Part shown: one piece after another, positions 12,067-23,069 of the stretch
Layout of the letters: each line of letters starts with the position of its first letter
Numbering within the stretch: position 1 is the stretch's first letter
Assembly (NCBI RefSeq): GCF_003573695.1
Contig: NC_039368.1
Span: 10,253,860 to 10,317,859 of the forward strand
DNA length: 64,000 nt
Direction of reading: 5' to 3'
From: Papaver somniferum
Taxonomy: Eukaryota > Streptophyta > Magnoliopsida > Ranunculales > Papaveraceae
Program-made: the position numbers and the translations under genes
Notes under the pieces: model-generated
Told to the model about the DNA's origin: nothing
Seen by the model: only the letters and a program-made list of their open reading frames with translations
The model's database searches: none

Positions 12067-13198
12067 TGCCCATCACAGGAGAAGTAGAGCCCTTAGCAAC
12101 TGACACATTTTTATGAGAGCTGCGAATAAATGCATGAACTGAGGAAGGATCATTTGCCATATGATCTGTAGCTCCTGAATCAATAATCCAAACTTGGCGG
12201 TTGGAGACAGACGTAGTAAGAAAGGCTAGTAGGTTACCTGAAGTATGGTTGGCCTTGCGCTCAGTCTTATTACCCAACTGGTTAAAGAAATCCTTCAATT
12301 GTTCTATGGTAAAGGATGAATTGTCAGCTACAACAGCTCGAGCAAGCTTATTTTTGTCAAAAGTATCTTTAAGATGAGGATAAATATCCCAACAGCGATC
12401 CTTGGTGTGACCAGTTTTATTACAATGATCACAATGAAAAACTTCTCTCTTACCCTTAGCACGAGAATTCTTGTCCTTATCAAATGGCATAACTCGTCGT
12501 TTATCATCTTTGGATCTCATAAGAGCACTTGCTTCAGCTGCATCCAGATCTACAAAGCTTTTAGAATTAGGATTCATAACTTTCTTACGCGTCTCTTCAC
12601 GCTGCACAGTCGCACAAACATTAGACAGACTTGGCAGTTCAGCACTCATGAGAATAGTGCTTCTAAGAGATTCATACTCTGGTTTGAGGCTACTGAGCAC
12701 ATCAAAGATTTTATCCTCCTCAACCCTATTCAAGAGAGTTTTGGCATCAGTTGTATGAGGACGATATGTATCCAGTTCATCCCACCTCTTTTTTAAATAA
12801 CCAAAATGCTCAGTAAAAATTTTCGTACCTTGTTCACCCTCAGCAATCTCACGTTTCAGCTCAAACACCCGAGCAACATTATTCTGTAATCCATACAGAC
12901 TAGCAACAGACTTCCACAAATCCTTTGCAGATTCTGAGAACGAGAAGATTTCCGAAATATGTGGTTCCATCGACTGAAGAAGCCACGTGCGAACAAGTTG
13001 ATCATCAGCAATCCAATCTTCATACTTTGGATCCTTAGCATCTGGACAGGTACTATTTTCACCAATACACCCAGATTTTCTTTTACCCCCAAGAGCAAGA
13101 GCAGCAGCCCTAGACCAGCTTACATAATTGACATCATTCAGCAAGACAGAGGTTAAACGCAAACTAGTATTATGATCTGATTGTGCCATAGTAAACAC
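12026..13198 (-). pseudogene. Copia gag and protease N-terminal part
   Basis: 390 codons from a Met at 13198, 70 bp after the LTR and primer site. UBN2-type gag spans roughly residues 10-220, one CCHC zinc knuckle (CDHCNKTGHTKDRC) lies near 255, and the protease site IIDSGATDHMA near 341. The last ~15 residues are out of frame because of an eight-base homopolymer (12046-12053). This is the first protein of the element and its start is well supported by position. Confidence 0.9.
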
Positions 13199-13255
13199 AC
13201 AGAGAAACAGAAAAAAAAAACATGATTACAGAGAAGCGGCCAGGATCGTTAACGA

Positions 13256-13268
13256 TCCCCTGATACCA
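13256..13268 (-). promoter_or_regulatory. Primer binding site of the copia element
   Basis: The minus strand reads TGGTATCAGGGGATC immediately after the LTR end. The first nine bases match the tRNA-iMet-type site; the rest has diverged. Confidence 0.8.
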
Positions 13269-13593
13269 TGTTGGTATGCATAAGATGTTATGCAGTATAT
13301 GTTGGTATACATAAGATGTTATGCAGTCAATATTGGATCTGAATAAGATGTTATGCAATTAACTAAACAGATTAAAGACGACACACAGTTTAACGTGGTT
13401 CGGCTATAGCCTACGTCCACGGGAGAAGAATGATTAGAGTCTCTTATTATCAATGGAGGTTTTATAAGAAGTGTATATATATATCCTATACATGCCACAT
13501 ATTCGTATAGATAGCAACATATCTAGAGAATATTTTCTTGTAGAATAAGCCAATCATAAATAGAGAAACCAAATATTCTCCTTTGTTCCAACA
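13269..13593 (-). repeat. 5' LTR of the copia element (325 bp)
   Basis: TGTTGG...CCAACA, followed by the AAATA duplication. Differs from the other LTR by scattered substitutions and one missing palindromic unit. Confidence 0.92.
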
Positions 13594-13973
13594 AAATACC
13601 CTAAAGCAGAAACCACGTGGACCTTTTATGTCCATACATTAGATTAGTAATACCAAAAACGAAGATAACTTGTATAAGAATTTCTTAATACCCGGACTTG
13701 TAACAGACATAACATAACTTTATCCACCCGGTGTTTTCTGTGTTATAACTGAATTCAAAACCTTATAAACCTGGACTGTGACCCTTTGAACATCGCATTA
13801 CTTTACACTTTTTTTCTTCTGATCATACATTATCCTTTTCTTTAGTTAGTCAATATAAGACCCTAAACAGAGACCACGTGGACTTGTTACGTCTATGCAT
13901 TTACTTAATAATACTAAAAGGTTACACCTCTATAACACTTTCTTACTAACAAGACTTGTTACGGACAAAACTA
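13594..13973. repeat. Tandem repeat block 3
   Basis: Direct continuation of the array interrupted at 8623, ending where the CACTA element begins at 13974. It resumes briefly at 17364-17420. Confidence 0.75.
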
Positions 13974-15619
13974 CACTAGTGGAAAATGGAAGTTAAACCA
14001 CTGACATGACAAGAGATAATATCGAAAAAAACAACTGTGTTCATCAGTTGGAATCTGGAAGTAGGTTTTTTCCAAAACGACTGTTTCTCACACAGGTTGA
14101 ATTCTTTAAGAAAACCACTGGTCTTATCAGTGTCTAAATACTTACTGATATACACAGTGGTTTATATCTATTATATATTATATAAAAAACAAAGATTTGA
14201 TTCAGCTGAATCTAAAGCTAGAATCAACACAGTTCTAGATTATGAATTTTACAAATCTAAATTGATAACGACTATAAAACTCAATTTATATTAAAATGTG
14301 TTTTTTTACAACTTCTAGTATCATACCTTTTTGAGTTCTAAATCTGAATATCAACAGTAACTAAAAAAAAAATGCTCAACCTATATTCCATTTACAAACT
14401 TCACAAATCAAAAAGCTTGAAAATCTTCCATGCGAGTTAGCATCTTACAACAAGAGTTCACTACTTATACCTTCATTTACCCAACAAATTAGCTCAATTC
14501 AGTTTCACCACTCTATCCATAAACTGCAAATAAAACAAAGACATCAATTAACAACCACAAAAAGAAAAAGAGACGAGGCATCTACTTGACACCTTCACCA
14601 CCTACACGTGCAATAAAATTTAAATTTACAGAAAAACAAATGAATTGCATCTACTTTGCACACAAAACCAGAAATGAAACAAAGAAGTTGTACTCAAGAC
14701 TCATGGGGTCAGCAATCTTCATTACGAGCTTATTTTCTCCGACTTCTACCCATCAGAAAATAAACAAAAAACTGAAAAAGTAGTGAATATGTCAACCACA
14801 AAACAATCAGAAAGCGGTGAACTTAAGATTGCATAACTGAATGCAACACAAAATACCCTTACACATGCAAGAAGTTTCATATTAAATCACGGATACACAA
14901 CAAAATTTATCAGCAATTACCTTGCTAGAAATCACAATTCTTCATGGTGAGATTTAGAATCTCGAAGAATCACTCTCGAAGACTATAAAAAAGTTGCAGA
15001 ACAGGTTCATAGTTCTGTAAACATAACTTATCAGGAAATCATCACCATGACTTCTGTAAACATATATAACAAACCCAATATCATTATGTTTAATTGAAAT
15101 CCCATCAACCCATATTCTCAAAATTAAATATAATCAAGATAACAAGTTCTAGAAGCTAAAAAAGAAATTCAATGTTCAAAGTGGCTAATTGTTAATCTTA
15201 CCACCTTCACTATTTCATGTAATATCTTCATAATTTTAGTTTTTCTCAGCATTATTTCTCGACAATCTTCTTGTCCAAATCCCACATATGATTACCGATA
15301 TGCTTCTGCTGTAAAATTAACATATAACGAATAAAGTATAAGTATAATAGTCACATTTAGAAGAACAAAATCTAAGAAAATTGGGGTTTTTTATTTTGTG
15401 TTTCTTACCCTGCCATTTGTAGATATAATACTGAGAATTACCCATAACACAACGAAATCCACTGATAATTCCTAATTGAGAATTGCTTCAAACGAAAACT
15501 TCTTCATCACTGATTTTTGTTGAAATCTTGTTCGATTTGCTACTGATGATGAAATGAAAGGAGGTTCGATTTCTTTGTTGGTTATAAGAAAAAATAGAAG
15601 AACAGTTGACTGGAACCAA

Positions 15620-15760
15620 TCGAAGAAATTGAAGATAAGGAAATGTTACATATCAAAGAAATTGAAGATAAGGAAATGTTACATATCGAAGAAATTGAAG
15701 ATAAGGAAATGTTACAGATCGAAGAAATTGAAGAAATAAGAAAATATTACATATCGAAGA
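15620..15760 (+). repeat. 33 bp minisatellite, about four copies
   Basis: The unit contains GAAGAAATTGAAGATAAGG followed by AAATGTTACATATC, repeated with few changes. The 61-codon ORF across it is just the repeat translated. Confidence 0.9.
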
Positions 15761-16439
15761 TAACTATGCAAATCTACAGATCGAATCATGGGTTCTGGGA
15801 CAGTTTAGTTTAAATGAAGTATATTAGTAGAACGAAATGAAAAAAGGGATTCAGAGTTAGGGTTTGGTAGTTTCTGTTCGGGGGAAAAATGAAGAAGATG
15901 GAAAGAGAAAGCGCATCTAGATAAGATTTAAGGGAGAGAGAGAGATAAAGTTTCAGGAGAATAATCAGCCTAGGAGAAATCTGGGGCTATAGAAACCATT
16001 TGCTCTCACAGTGGTTCTTATAAAAGAACCGTTTTTAGGGACTACTCAAAAATGGTGGGGGACTACTCTCCATTTTTTGGGGTGGATATTAGAAGTAATA
16101 ATGAGTCACCCCTTATTTAAGCTTTTTTTTAATACCAAACTTGGCCTTGATAATTAAATTAGTATAGTGATTAGTGAGTTAATTAATGATTAATGAGATT
16201 AAATTAATAAGTTGATTTTTTTCAAAAGAAGAATTATTGAGAGGGAGAAGAAGAAGATGAAGATGATAACGAAGATGAGGGTTTTGGAAGAAAAAAAGTT
16301 AAGATCGTTTTCTTTAAGAGCCACAGTAAGAATATGATGTTTTGGGTACTCAGGGATACTTCAAATTTAGTTAATGGTACTTGAATTGGCCAAACATTCC
16401 TAAAATGAACAATTTACAAATTGATTTCTGTTTGGTTAA

Positions 16440-16890
16440 AAAAGTTCGGCTACAACATCTGAAGAACAGGTAGCCGAACTCATCTGTAAGTGTAGTTCGG
16501 CTAATATTCCTGAAAACACAGGTAGCCGAACTCAGCTTTAATGGAGTTTTTTTTTTCAGAGAAAAGTTCGGTTAGGAGAAGAAAATTGCGACGTAACCGA
16601 ACTAGGAGAAAAAATTGCGACATATCCAAACTTAATATGCAGGTTTTTCAGAGAAAAGTTTGGTTAGGAGAAAAAAATTATAATGTAACCGAACCTTTTG
16701 TGGCGTAACCGAGCTTTTTTCGATGTAACCGAACTTTTTGCGACGTAACCGAACTATAAGTTCGGCTTGGACATTTTTTTTCGTCATAACCGAATTTTTT
16801 CTCTGAAAACAAAAACCTCCATTAAAGTTGAGTTCGGCTAGTTCGACAATTTTTTTCACATAATTCCTAGCCGAACTTCTCTCTGTAACT
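16440..16890. repeat. AGTTCGGC/GCCGAACT repeat cluster with large inverted repeat
   Basis: At least ten copies of AGTTCGG(C/T) or the complement. The left part (agccgaactcag, tttaatggag, cagagaaaagtt) is mirrored at 16790-16860 (ttttctctg, ctccattaaa, gagttcggct), so the transcript could form a long hairpin. The minus ORF at 16632-16925 is the translated repeat. Confidence 0.75.
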
Positions 16891-17019
16891 TCCATTGTCA
16901 ACTCATTTTGATGATTACTTTTCATTTTTCAACGGAAAACGAATGAAAAGTAATGGGTTTGTTATAATTTTGATTTTGATTTTGTTTTGTTAATGATTTA
17001 AATTGAGCTATATATAGAG

Positions 17020-17140
17020 GTGGCGGTGGTGGTGATTTGAGGTGGTCGGTGGTGGTAGGTGGTGGTGAGCGGCGGTGGTGATGGGAGGAGGTGGTTATAT
17101 ATATATATATATATAGGTGGTGATGGGAGGAGGTGATTAT
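17020..17140 (+). repeat. GGT-rich simple repeat with (TA)n
   Basis: Many GGTGGT runs, split by (TA)n at about 17096-17115. 'gatgggaggaggtg' occurs on both sides of the TA tract. Confidence 0.8.
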
Positions 17141-17541
17141 ATATAGGCGAAGGGTAGGTTAGTCATTTCCACACTTTAGGACACCCCTTATAAGTATAGG
17201 GTAGACATTCCTATCACAAAGTAGTCCCCTCCATTTTTGAGCAATCCCCAAAAAACCGTTCTTATAAAACCACTTTCGCTCACAGAACTTATAGTTACGT
17301 CAGCCCAACAACAGTAGTATTTGTAAAGCCAGGAAATGGTTAAAAACTCATTTTCCACTAGTGATAACTTTATGTAGCCGTGGTTTGTTTCTGTGTTATA
17401 ACTGAACTCAGAACCTTATAAATCGGTAGTTTCTAAAATTTTAATTACTATGATTATACAATAATCTTAAATAAATTTATTTTTTCTTCTTTTAACGGGT
17501 AGTTTCGTCAAGTTATATATTTACCGTTTATGGAAGTAGCC

Positions 17542-18696
17542 TGATAGACGCATTTATGTGTCTAATATAGCTCATTTGTATATATTGTTAGTACTCGATA
17601 TTGTACTTATTTGGTTATTTTATGTATTTGTAGGTGTTTTTGGAAAATAATCTCTTGCGGCGAATTTGGCTAAAAATGTGGCATTTGGACCTCCGTTGAT
17701 AACGTACCAGAAGCGCCTCAGAAGTGTACCGGAAGTATCCCAGAAATACCCCGGAGGAACCCCGAAAAAAGTGCGGAAAATGCCCCAGAGGACACTTGCT
17801 ATACGGACCCTTGATTTTGGATAAGGGGTAACCTAATTACTAAGGGGTGACCCATTTCCAGGCATCTGCTAAAGGGAGACCAGCCACAGATAAGGGGAGG
17901 TCAACTTCTCAAATTTAAAAGCAAATTTTGGCGGGAAAATGCATGCAGCGTCTGGCAGATTTGAAGATCGAATTTTGGACGTGATTTTAAGAGATTCAAT
18001 TGATGTATTTGGTACGTATGGACTCTGAATGACTAAACAGGCCTGATACAATCAATTGGACCCAACCAATTGGGCTGGAATGGCCGAGAGAGAGTTTCAA
18101 AGTCTCAACAGAGAGACGTGTTCTGTTTCGAGTTCAGGAGATTTTTGAGAGATTTCTGGAGGACTTTGACGCTGGATTAACATGTACATGGTCTTATTCA
18201 AGTCTAGGAAAGAGTTTGGTAGCTATTTTATAGCTAACAGNNNNNNNNNNGACGGAGGAAGCCATTGGTCCTTATTTATGGTATAATTCTAACTTTATTA
18301 TTTATTTGCAATATTATTACATGATTATTTGCATGGAATTTTAATTGAAAAATTGATTTTTATTGAATAATTGTGATTCATTTTGATGGAGCATGCTTAG
18401 TTTAAGACTCTTGATGTTTCATGCTTGGTGTTTACATTTATTACTTCAAAAATCTACAAAAGGCATAATATTAGAATCACTCTAAAAGAAAAATTGCATG
18501 AATATTAATTATTAGAATTTATCAAATAATGGGTCAATGGTGGAATCCAAGTCTTGGTGTTTTTCTCTAAAGGTTTGAACTATTTTATTTATTTGTGTGT
18601 TTAATTTAAATCTAAAAAAAAAAAATTGTTTTCTTCACAAGTCTGAAAAGACCCCTTTTTACCACTACTACTACAATCACTATTTGAAAATCATCA
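17542..18696 (+). repeat. 5' LTR of the gypsy element, with an assembly gap
   Basis: Matches 24287-25926, but bases equivalent to about 24986-25481 (roughly 495 bp) are replaced by ten N at 18241-18250. The TATA region of the other LTR (25088-25095) falls inside the missing part. Confidence 0.92.
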
Positions 18697-18700
18697 AATT

Positions 18701-18720
18701 TTTGGCGCCGCCGACGCGGA
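18701..18720 (+). promoter_or_regulatory. Primer binding site of the gypsy element
   Basis: TTTGGCGCCGCCGACGCGG lies four bases after the LTR. TGGCGCCG is the start used by Athila/Tat-type elements; the later bases differ from the usual form. Confidence 0.75.
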
Positions 18721-19835
18721 CCCGTGTTTAGTTAGCATTTTTTTTTAGATTTTTATTATTTTTGTTCTTCTTTACGTTTTTGGTTTTTTTTGTTTCCTTG
18801 CAGATTTTTGAAAGTTGGAGCGAAAGACAATTTTGCCAAAGCTTGTGGTGATTTACTTAAAGTTTGGGAGCGAAAAGCAAAGCTAAAGGAGCGAAAGAAG
18901 AAGAATTTTATTTATTTATTTTGATAAAAAGAGAGACATTTTTTTTTTTGTTGTAATTTTTTTTATTAGACTTTCTTTTCTTTTGTATTTTTTTTATGGA
19001 CTTTGGACATTAATTTTGGGACATTTTTATTTTTATTTTTTAACCCTACGGAAGGGTACCCTTAAATATAAACTGTTTGCAGGGAAGGACGACGATTACG
19101 ATATCGTCTCGGCCCCTCGGGTTCGCACACGGCATAGGAGTCGTGGCCCGAGTCGACTTCAGCGGTTCTTCGCCCGTCTGGTACGGGAGGTAAAATTCTA
19201 AACACCCGCGAATCTCCTGCAAGCGGGTTACTGGACTCCTTAAGGTGCTAATTGTTTGAGGACGAACCGGACTGTTTTTATATTCCTAGTAAAGGGCAAG
19301 GACTGGACCATATAAGATAAGGGTTCGGATTTCATCACCGTTTCCTTCTTGCCCGCCTTAGGAAAACGAAACCTAAAGCGAACCTAAGCCTAAAATTTGG
19401 ACTAGAAAGAGACCTATAGGGTATCGAGCTTAACAGGACAATCATTCGAAAAATATTGGTTACTCTTTTAAGCACACTTTGAAGTTCTTGACGGTTACTG
19501 CGAGTTGAATGCGTGACTGCGCCGCATTGGATCGGTGAGGTTTTGGGTATCAAAGCTCCACTGAGCTTCCCTCGCCTCGATTCAACTTGCTTTAACTCGG
19601 ATTGATTCCAGAGGGGTTTGCTTAAATTGTAACGAATTCCCTTTCGAAGGATTAGAAGCTGGTCTAGAAACAATCTAAGTGGAGCCATCATGCTTGTTGT
19701 TTGCTAGAAATCTTTAGGTTTGCTGTGGTAAAGTCGAGTCAGCCTGCTGTGTGTTTGCTAGAACCTTCCTGTTAGGATTTTTATTTCTTTTTGAATTCTT
19801 TTTAGTGTATGCCCGATTTTGTTAATAGGGCTTGA
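18721..19835 (+). other. 5' leader of the gypsy element
   Basis: T-rich then mixed sequence with short ORFs in both directions (for example 18983-19201 plus, 19335-19691 minus) that show no domain. An in-frame TGA at 19833-19835 closes the frame upstream of gag. Confidence 0.6.
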
Positions 19836-19856
19836 AAAAGAGATACTCTAGGTCGA

Positions 19857-22800
19857 TTGATTAGCGAAAAACCTAGTAGTTCTTCTGATTTAAGCAGGGA
19901 GCTCGAAGACTCTTCTTTGGAAAGCCCTGTTTTTGGAAACTTCAGTTTTGAGAATTTATCTCTGAGTGACAAAAGTACCCCTAGTACTCCAGTTGTGCCA
20001 ACGATGGCAACTTTGAAAGATTACATGTTCCCAACTAGGACCAACCGAGCTTCATGCATTAAATTGCCAGCCACTACAGCTAATTTCGAGATAAAACCTA
20101 GTATTCTTCAGATGATCCCTATATTCTTAGGAAAAGATGATGAGAACCCTTATTTCCATATTAGGGACTTTGAGGAAATCTGTGGGACAATTAGAATAAA
20201 AGACCTTACTGATGAAGTCTTGAAACTTAAGATGTTTCCCTTTTCTTTGAGAGATAAAGCCAAGACCTGGCTTAACAACCTACCGTCTGAATCCATAGAA
20301 ACATGGCAGGAACTTATCGCTGCCTTCTATATGAAATTCTACCCTAAGCATAAAACTGCAGCTGTTAGGCAGAAAATTAGTGCTAGTGTTCAACAAGAGG
20401 GAGAGTCTCTTTATAGGTTTTTAGAGCGATTCAATGATCTCCTATCTCAGTGTCCTCACCATGGATTTGATAATATGAAACTTGTACAGATTATTTATGA
20501 TGGTTTAGACTATTCGACCAAAGCCATGGTTGAGTCTATGTGCGCTGGTGAGTTCACTAGTAAAAATGCTGATGATGCTTTTGCCTTCTTAGGAGCTATC
20601 GCTGAAAAATCCCAACAGTGGGAATCTTGTGTTGAACCCCCTAAAAGACTCTTGGTCAATAGAAGTAGCACCAATATGGTAGATACGAGTTTTGCGTCAG
20701 ATGCTAAGTTTGCTGCTTTATCCAGAAGGTTAGAAGCTTTAGAAATGGGTCAGACTAAAAATAGGTCCCTTGTTGAACCTAATAGAGCCTCTCAAGTCTC
20801 TAGTTGTGGAATAGAGCCCGATAATTCGTTTTGGGAAGGTCAGGTTAGTGAAGAGCAAGCCCATGCTGTCTATAACAACTCTAGGTTTGAGAACCGTCAG
20901 AAGTTTGACCCATACTCAGAAACCTACAACCCTGGTTGGAGAAACCATCCTAATTTCTCTTGGTCTAAAGGCCAGAGTCAAGGCCAGTCTAGCAATTCTC
21001 AGCCTCCCCCAGGTTTTGGTTTTAAGAACTCTTCATGTCAAACCCAGTTTCAGAACACTTCCGAGAAAAAGATCTCTACCTTAGAGGATACTCTCACTAT
21101 GTTAGCAAATAACCATGAAATGCTAACAAAGAACCACATGAGCTTTCAACAAGAAACTAGGCAAGAATTGAAGAATAATTCCCAGAGTCTTGCCAAATTA
21201 GAACTTCAAGTAGGACAAATAGCTAAGTTCATAAGTGAGAGAGAAGATGGAAGGTTCCCTAGTCGTACTGATCCCAACCCAAAAGGAGAGAAATCGTACA
21301 ATCATGTGAATGTTGTCACAACCCTAAGGAGTGGAAAGAAAGTTGACAACAAGGTCGCCATGCCTGATAGTGAACATGCTGTAGTTCACCCTGCTGAGCC
21401 AGAAAATGAGGAGACTGATAGAGTCTCCAAAGAGACCAATGAGGGTCCTGTTGAGCCTCACTTTGTTCCCAGAGCCCCATTCCCACAGCTGCTAGTTCCG
21501 ACTAAGAGGGAGTCCAACTTTAATGATATATTGGAGGTTTTTAAGCAGGTTAATATCAACCTTCCATTATTAGATGCAATTAGGCAGATTCCCTCTTATG
21601 CCAAGTTCCTTAAGGACTTGTGTACGCGAAAGCGTAAGCTCAGTGTGCAGAAGAAAGCCTTCATAGCTAGTCATGTGAGTTCTATTATTCAGAATACCAC
21701 TACTCCTAAGTATAAAGACCCAGGGTCCCCTACCATTGCTTGTACAATAGGTAAGTACCGTGTTGAGAAAGCTTTGCTTGACTTAGGAGCCAGTGTAAAT
21801 TTACTTCCATATCATGTGTACCTTAAGCTAGGACTTGGTGAGATGAAACCTACCCAGATAACACTTCAGTTAGCTGATAGGTCCGTTAAAGTTCCTCGTG
21901 GTGTGATCGAGGATGTTCTCATAGAGGTTGACAAGTTTATTTATCCAGTGGATTTTGTTATCTTAGATACCCAACCTGTCCCTGACCCAGAGAACCAAAT
22001 ACCAGTGATTTTAGGTCGCCCGTTTTTAGCTACATCCAATGCGATCATTAACTGTCGAAATGGTATTATGAATTTGTCTTTTGGTAATATGACTATTGAG
22101 CTGAACATTTTTAATATTAGTAAGCTACCCTCTGAGCTAGATGACACATGCATTGAAGAGGTCAACATGATAGGAACCTTAGTTCCGAAGTCTGTACCAA
22201 ACACCGAATCGGAAGATCCATTAGAGAGTTGTCTAGCCCGTTTTAGCATGGATTTCGACGATGATAGCAACATTGAACAAGTAAATGCTCTGTTGGATTC
22301 TATTCCTATGTTAGATACCGATAGATGGAAATCTAGGTTTGAACCATTACTAGCTACCGAATCTACCTTAAGCCCTTATTTCGAAGAGCCTAAAGATCCT
22401 CCTAAGTTGGACCCCAATCATGCATTTGTAGGCCCATCTGAGATTTTGCCTATAACTTCCGATTTGGATGGTGATCATGAGATTAGGCCAGTAACCGTGC
22501 TTCAACACAATAAGGAAACTCTAGGGATGACCATAGAGGATATGAAACATATAAGTCCTATAGCTAGTATACCTCAAAAGAATTTAGAGGATGAACCACC
22601 TGATTATAACTCAGAGAAAGCAATTGACCTTTTTCAGGAACCGGATGGTCTAGAAATTAGGAATATTGTGACTAGTTTATCTAGGGACACCCAAAACCCT
22701 AAATTTGGGGGTAGAGATTGTCAATTATCCCCAGTAGAAGTACCTAACTTGGGACTCAAGCCTAGTGCATCTGAGGTATCGCTTGAGTCTATTCAGACTC

Positions 22801-23069
22801 CACAACCTGATCCGCCTGATACTGTTCAGGAGGAAATCCATATATTAGAAACCCGTTTTTCGGATGAATCTATTTTTCAAGACACTCTTATGAAGCCCAA
22901 CTGGAGGCTCTGGATAGATCCGGTTGTCTTGCAAGAAACCTTAGATGAGGATGTGCTCCTTCTGTTCATTTTTCTGAGCCAGTGCAGTTGTCTCATATTG
23001 GTGTTAGCTCTATTTGGTATTATGGACCCACAACTTTTTCGGCTATTGGTATATGACTTTGGAAGGTGA
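19857..23069 (+). CDS. Athila-like gag-aspartic protease protein
   Basis: The open frame starts at 19836. The listed start is a TTG; the first ATG is at 20004 (MATLKDYMFPTR), which would give about 1021 residues. Retrotrans_gag core lies around residues 85-245 (WLNNLPSESIETWQEL, FYMKFYPKHKT, LYRFLERFNDLLSQCPHHG). The retroviral-type protease active site is DLGASVNLLP near residue 642, with ILGRPFLAT further on. DLGA instead of DTGA/DSGA is a form common in Athila. A long acidic tail ends in a hydrophobic stretch (about residues 1030-1055) and the motif DPQLFRLLVY. No CCHC knuckle is evident. It forms the particle and processes itself; no polymerase is encoded. Confidence 0.9.
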   Translation: MISEKPSSSSDLSRELEDSSLESPVFGNFSFENLSLSDKSTPSTPVVPTMATLKDYMFPTRTNRASCIKLPATTANFEIKPSILQMIPIFLGKDDENPYFHIRDFEEICGTIRIKDLTDEVLKLKMFPFSLRDKAKTWLNNLPSESIETWQELIAAFYMKFYPKHKTAAVRQKISASVQQEGESLYRFLERFNDLLSQCPHHGFDNMKLVQIIYDGLDYSTKAMVESMCAGEFTSKNADDAFAFLGAIAEKSQQWESCVEPPKRLLVNRSSTNMVDTSFASDAKFAALSRRLEALEMGQTKNRSLVEPNRASQVSSCGIEPDNSFWEGQVSEEQAHAVYNNSRFENRQKFDPYSETYNPGWRNHPNFSWSKGQSQGQSSNSQPPPGFGFKNSSCQTQFQNTSEKKISTLEDTLTMLANNHEMLTKNHMSFQQETRQELKNNSQSLAKLELQVGQIAKFISEREDGRFPSRTDPNPKGEKSYNHVNVVTTLRSGKKVDNKVAMPDSEHAVVHPAEPENEETDRVSKETNEGPVEPHFVPRAPFPQLLVPTKRESNFNDILEVFKQVNINLPLLDAIRQIPSYAKFLKDLCTRKRKLSVQKKAFIASHVSSIIQNTTTPKYKDPGSPTIACTIGKYRVEKALLDLGASVNLLPYHVYLKLGLGEMKPTQITLQLADRSVKVPRGVIEDVLIEVDKFIYPVDFVILDTQPVPDPENQIPVILGRPFLATSNAIINCRNGIMNLSFGNMTIELNIFNISKLPSELDDTCIEEVNMIGTLVPKSVPNTESEDPLESCLARFSMDFDDDSNIEQVNALLDSIPMLDTDRWKSRFEPLLATESTLSPYFEEPKDPPKLDPNHAFVGPSEILPITSDLDGDHEIRPVTVLQHNKETLGMTIEDMKHISPIASIPQKNLEDEPPDYNSEKAIDLFQEPDGLEIRNIVTSLSRDTQNPKFGGRDCQLSPVEVPNLGLKPSASEVSLESIQTPQPDPPDTVQEEIHILETRFSDESIFQDTLMKPNWRLWIDPVVLQETLDEDVLLLFIFLSQCSCLILVLALFGIMDPQLFRLLVYDFGR

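Larger units (their letters stand above)
8624..13593 (-). mobile_element. Complete Ty1/copia retrotransposon
   Basis: LTRs at 8624-8970 and 13269-13593 begin TGTTGG and end CCAACA (the inner end of the left one is mutated to CCAATA). They are flanked by a perfect 5 bp target duplication AAATA (8619-8623, 13594-13598). The order on the minus strand is LTR, primer site, gag, protease, integrase, RT, RNase H, polypurine tract, LTR, the copia order. Three frame breaks (near 12050, 11240 and 10130) make it non-functional as read. It sits inside the tandem repeat array. Confidence 0.95.
16038..17249. mobile_element. Nested terminal-inverted-repeat element (MULE-like, tentative)
   Basis: The left end GGGACTACTCAAAAATGG is mirrored at the right by CCATTTTTGAGCAATCCCC, and a second GGGGACTACT motif is mirrored further in. 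The flanks carry AACCGTTTTTA (16027-16037) and AACCGTTCTTA (17254-17264). This could be a target duplication of about 10 bp with one mismatch, which would suit a Mutator-like element, but it is offset from the right end by four A. No transposase. Confidence 0.55.
13974..17363. mobile_element. Non-autonomous CACTA-family element (3.39 kb)
   Basis: Terminal inverted repeats CACTAGTGGAAAATG at the left and its exact complement CATTTTCCACTAGTG at the right (15 bp). The flanking triplets are CTA and ATA, two of three matching, so the target duplication is imperfect. Subterminal copies of ACCACTG/CAGTGGT occur at both ends. No transposase is seen inside, so movement would depend on another copy. 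It interrupts the tandem repeat array and carries a nested element at about 16038-17249. 14000-15550 is AT-rich and without a supportable gene. Confidence 0.8.

Noticed and set aside
16632..16925. 97-codon minus ORF
   Set aside because: Made of the GCCGAACT repeat field; reflects the repeat, not a protein.
19335..19691. 118-codon minus ORF in the gypsy leader
   Set aside because: Antisense to the leader, no domain, no splice or promoter support.
19857..19859. TTG as true start of the gag-protease protein
   Set aside because: No ATG context and leader-like sequence; the first ATG at 20004 is more credible.
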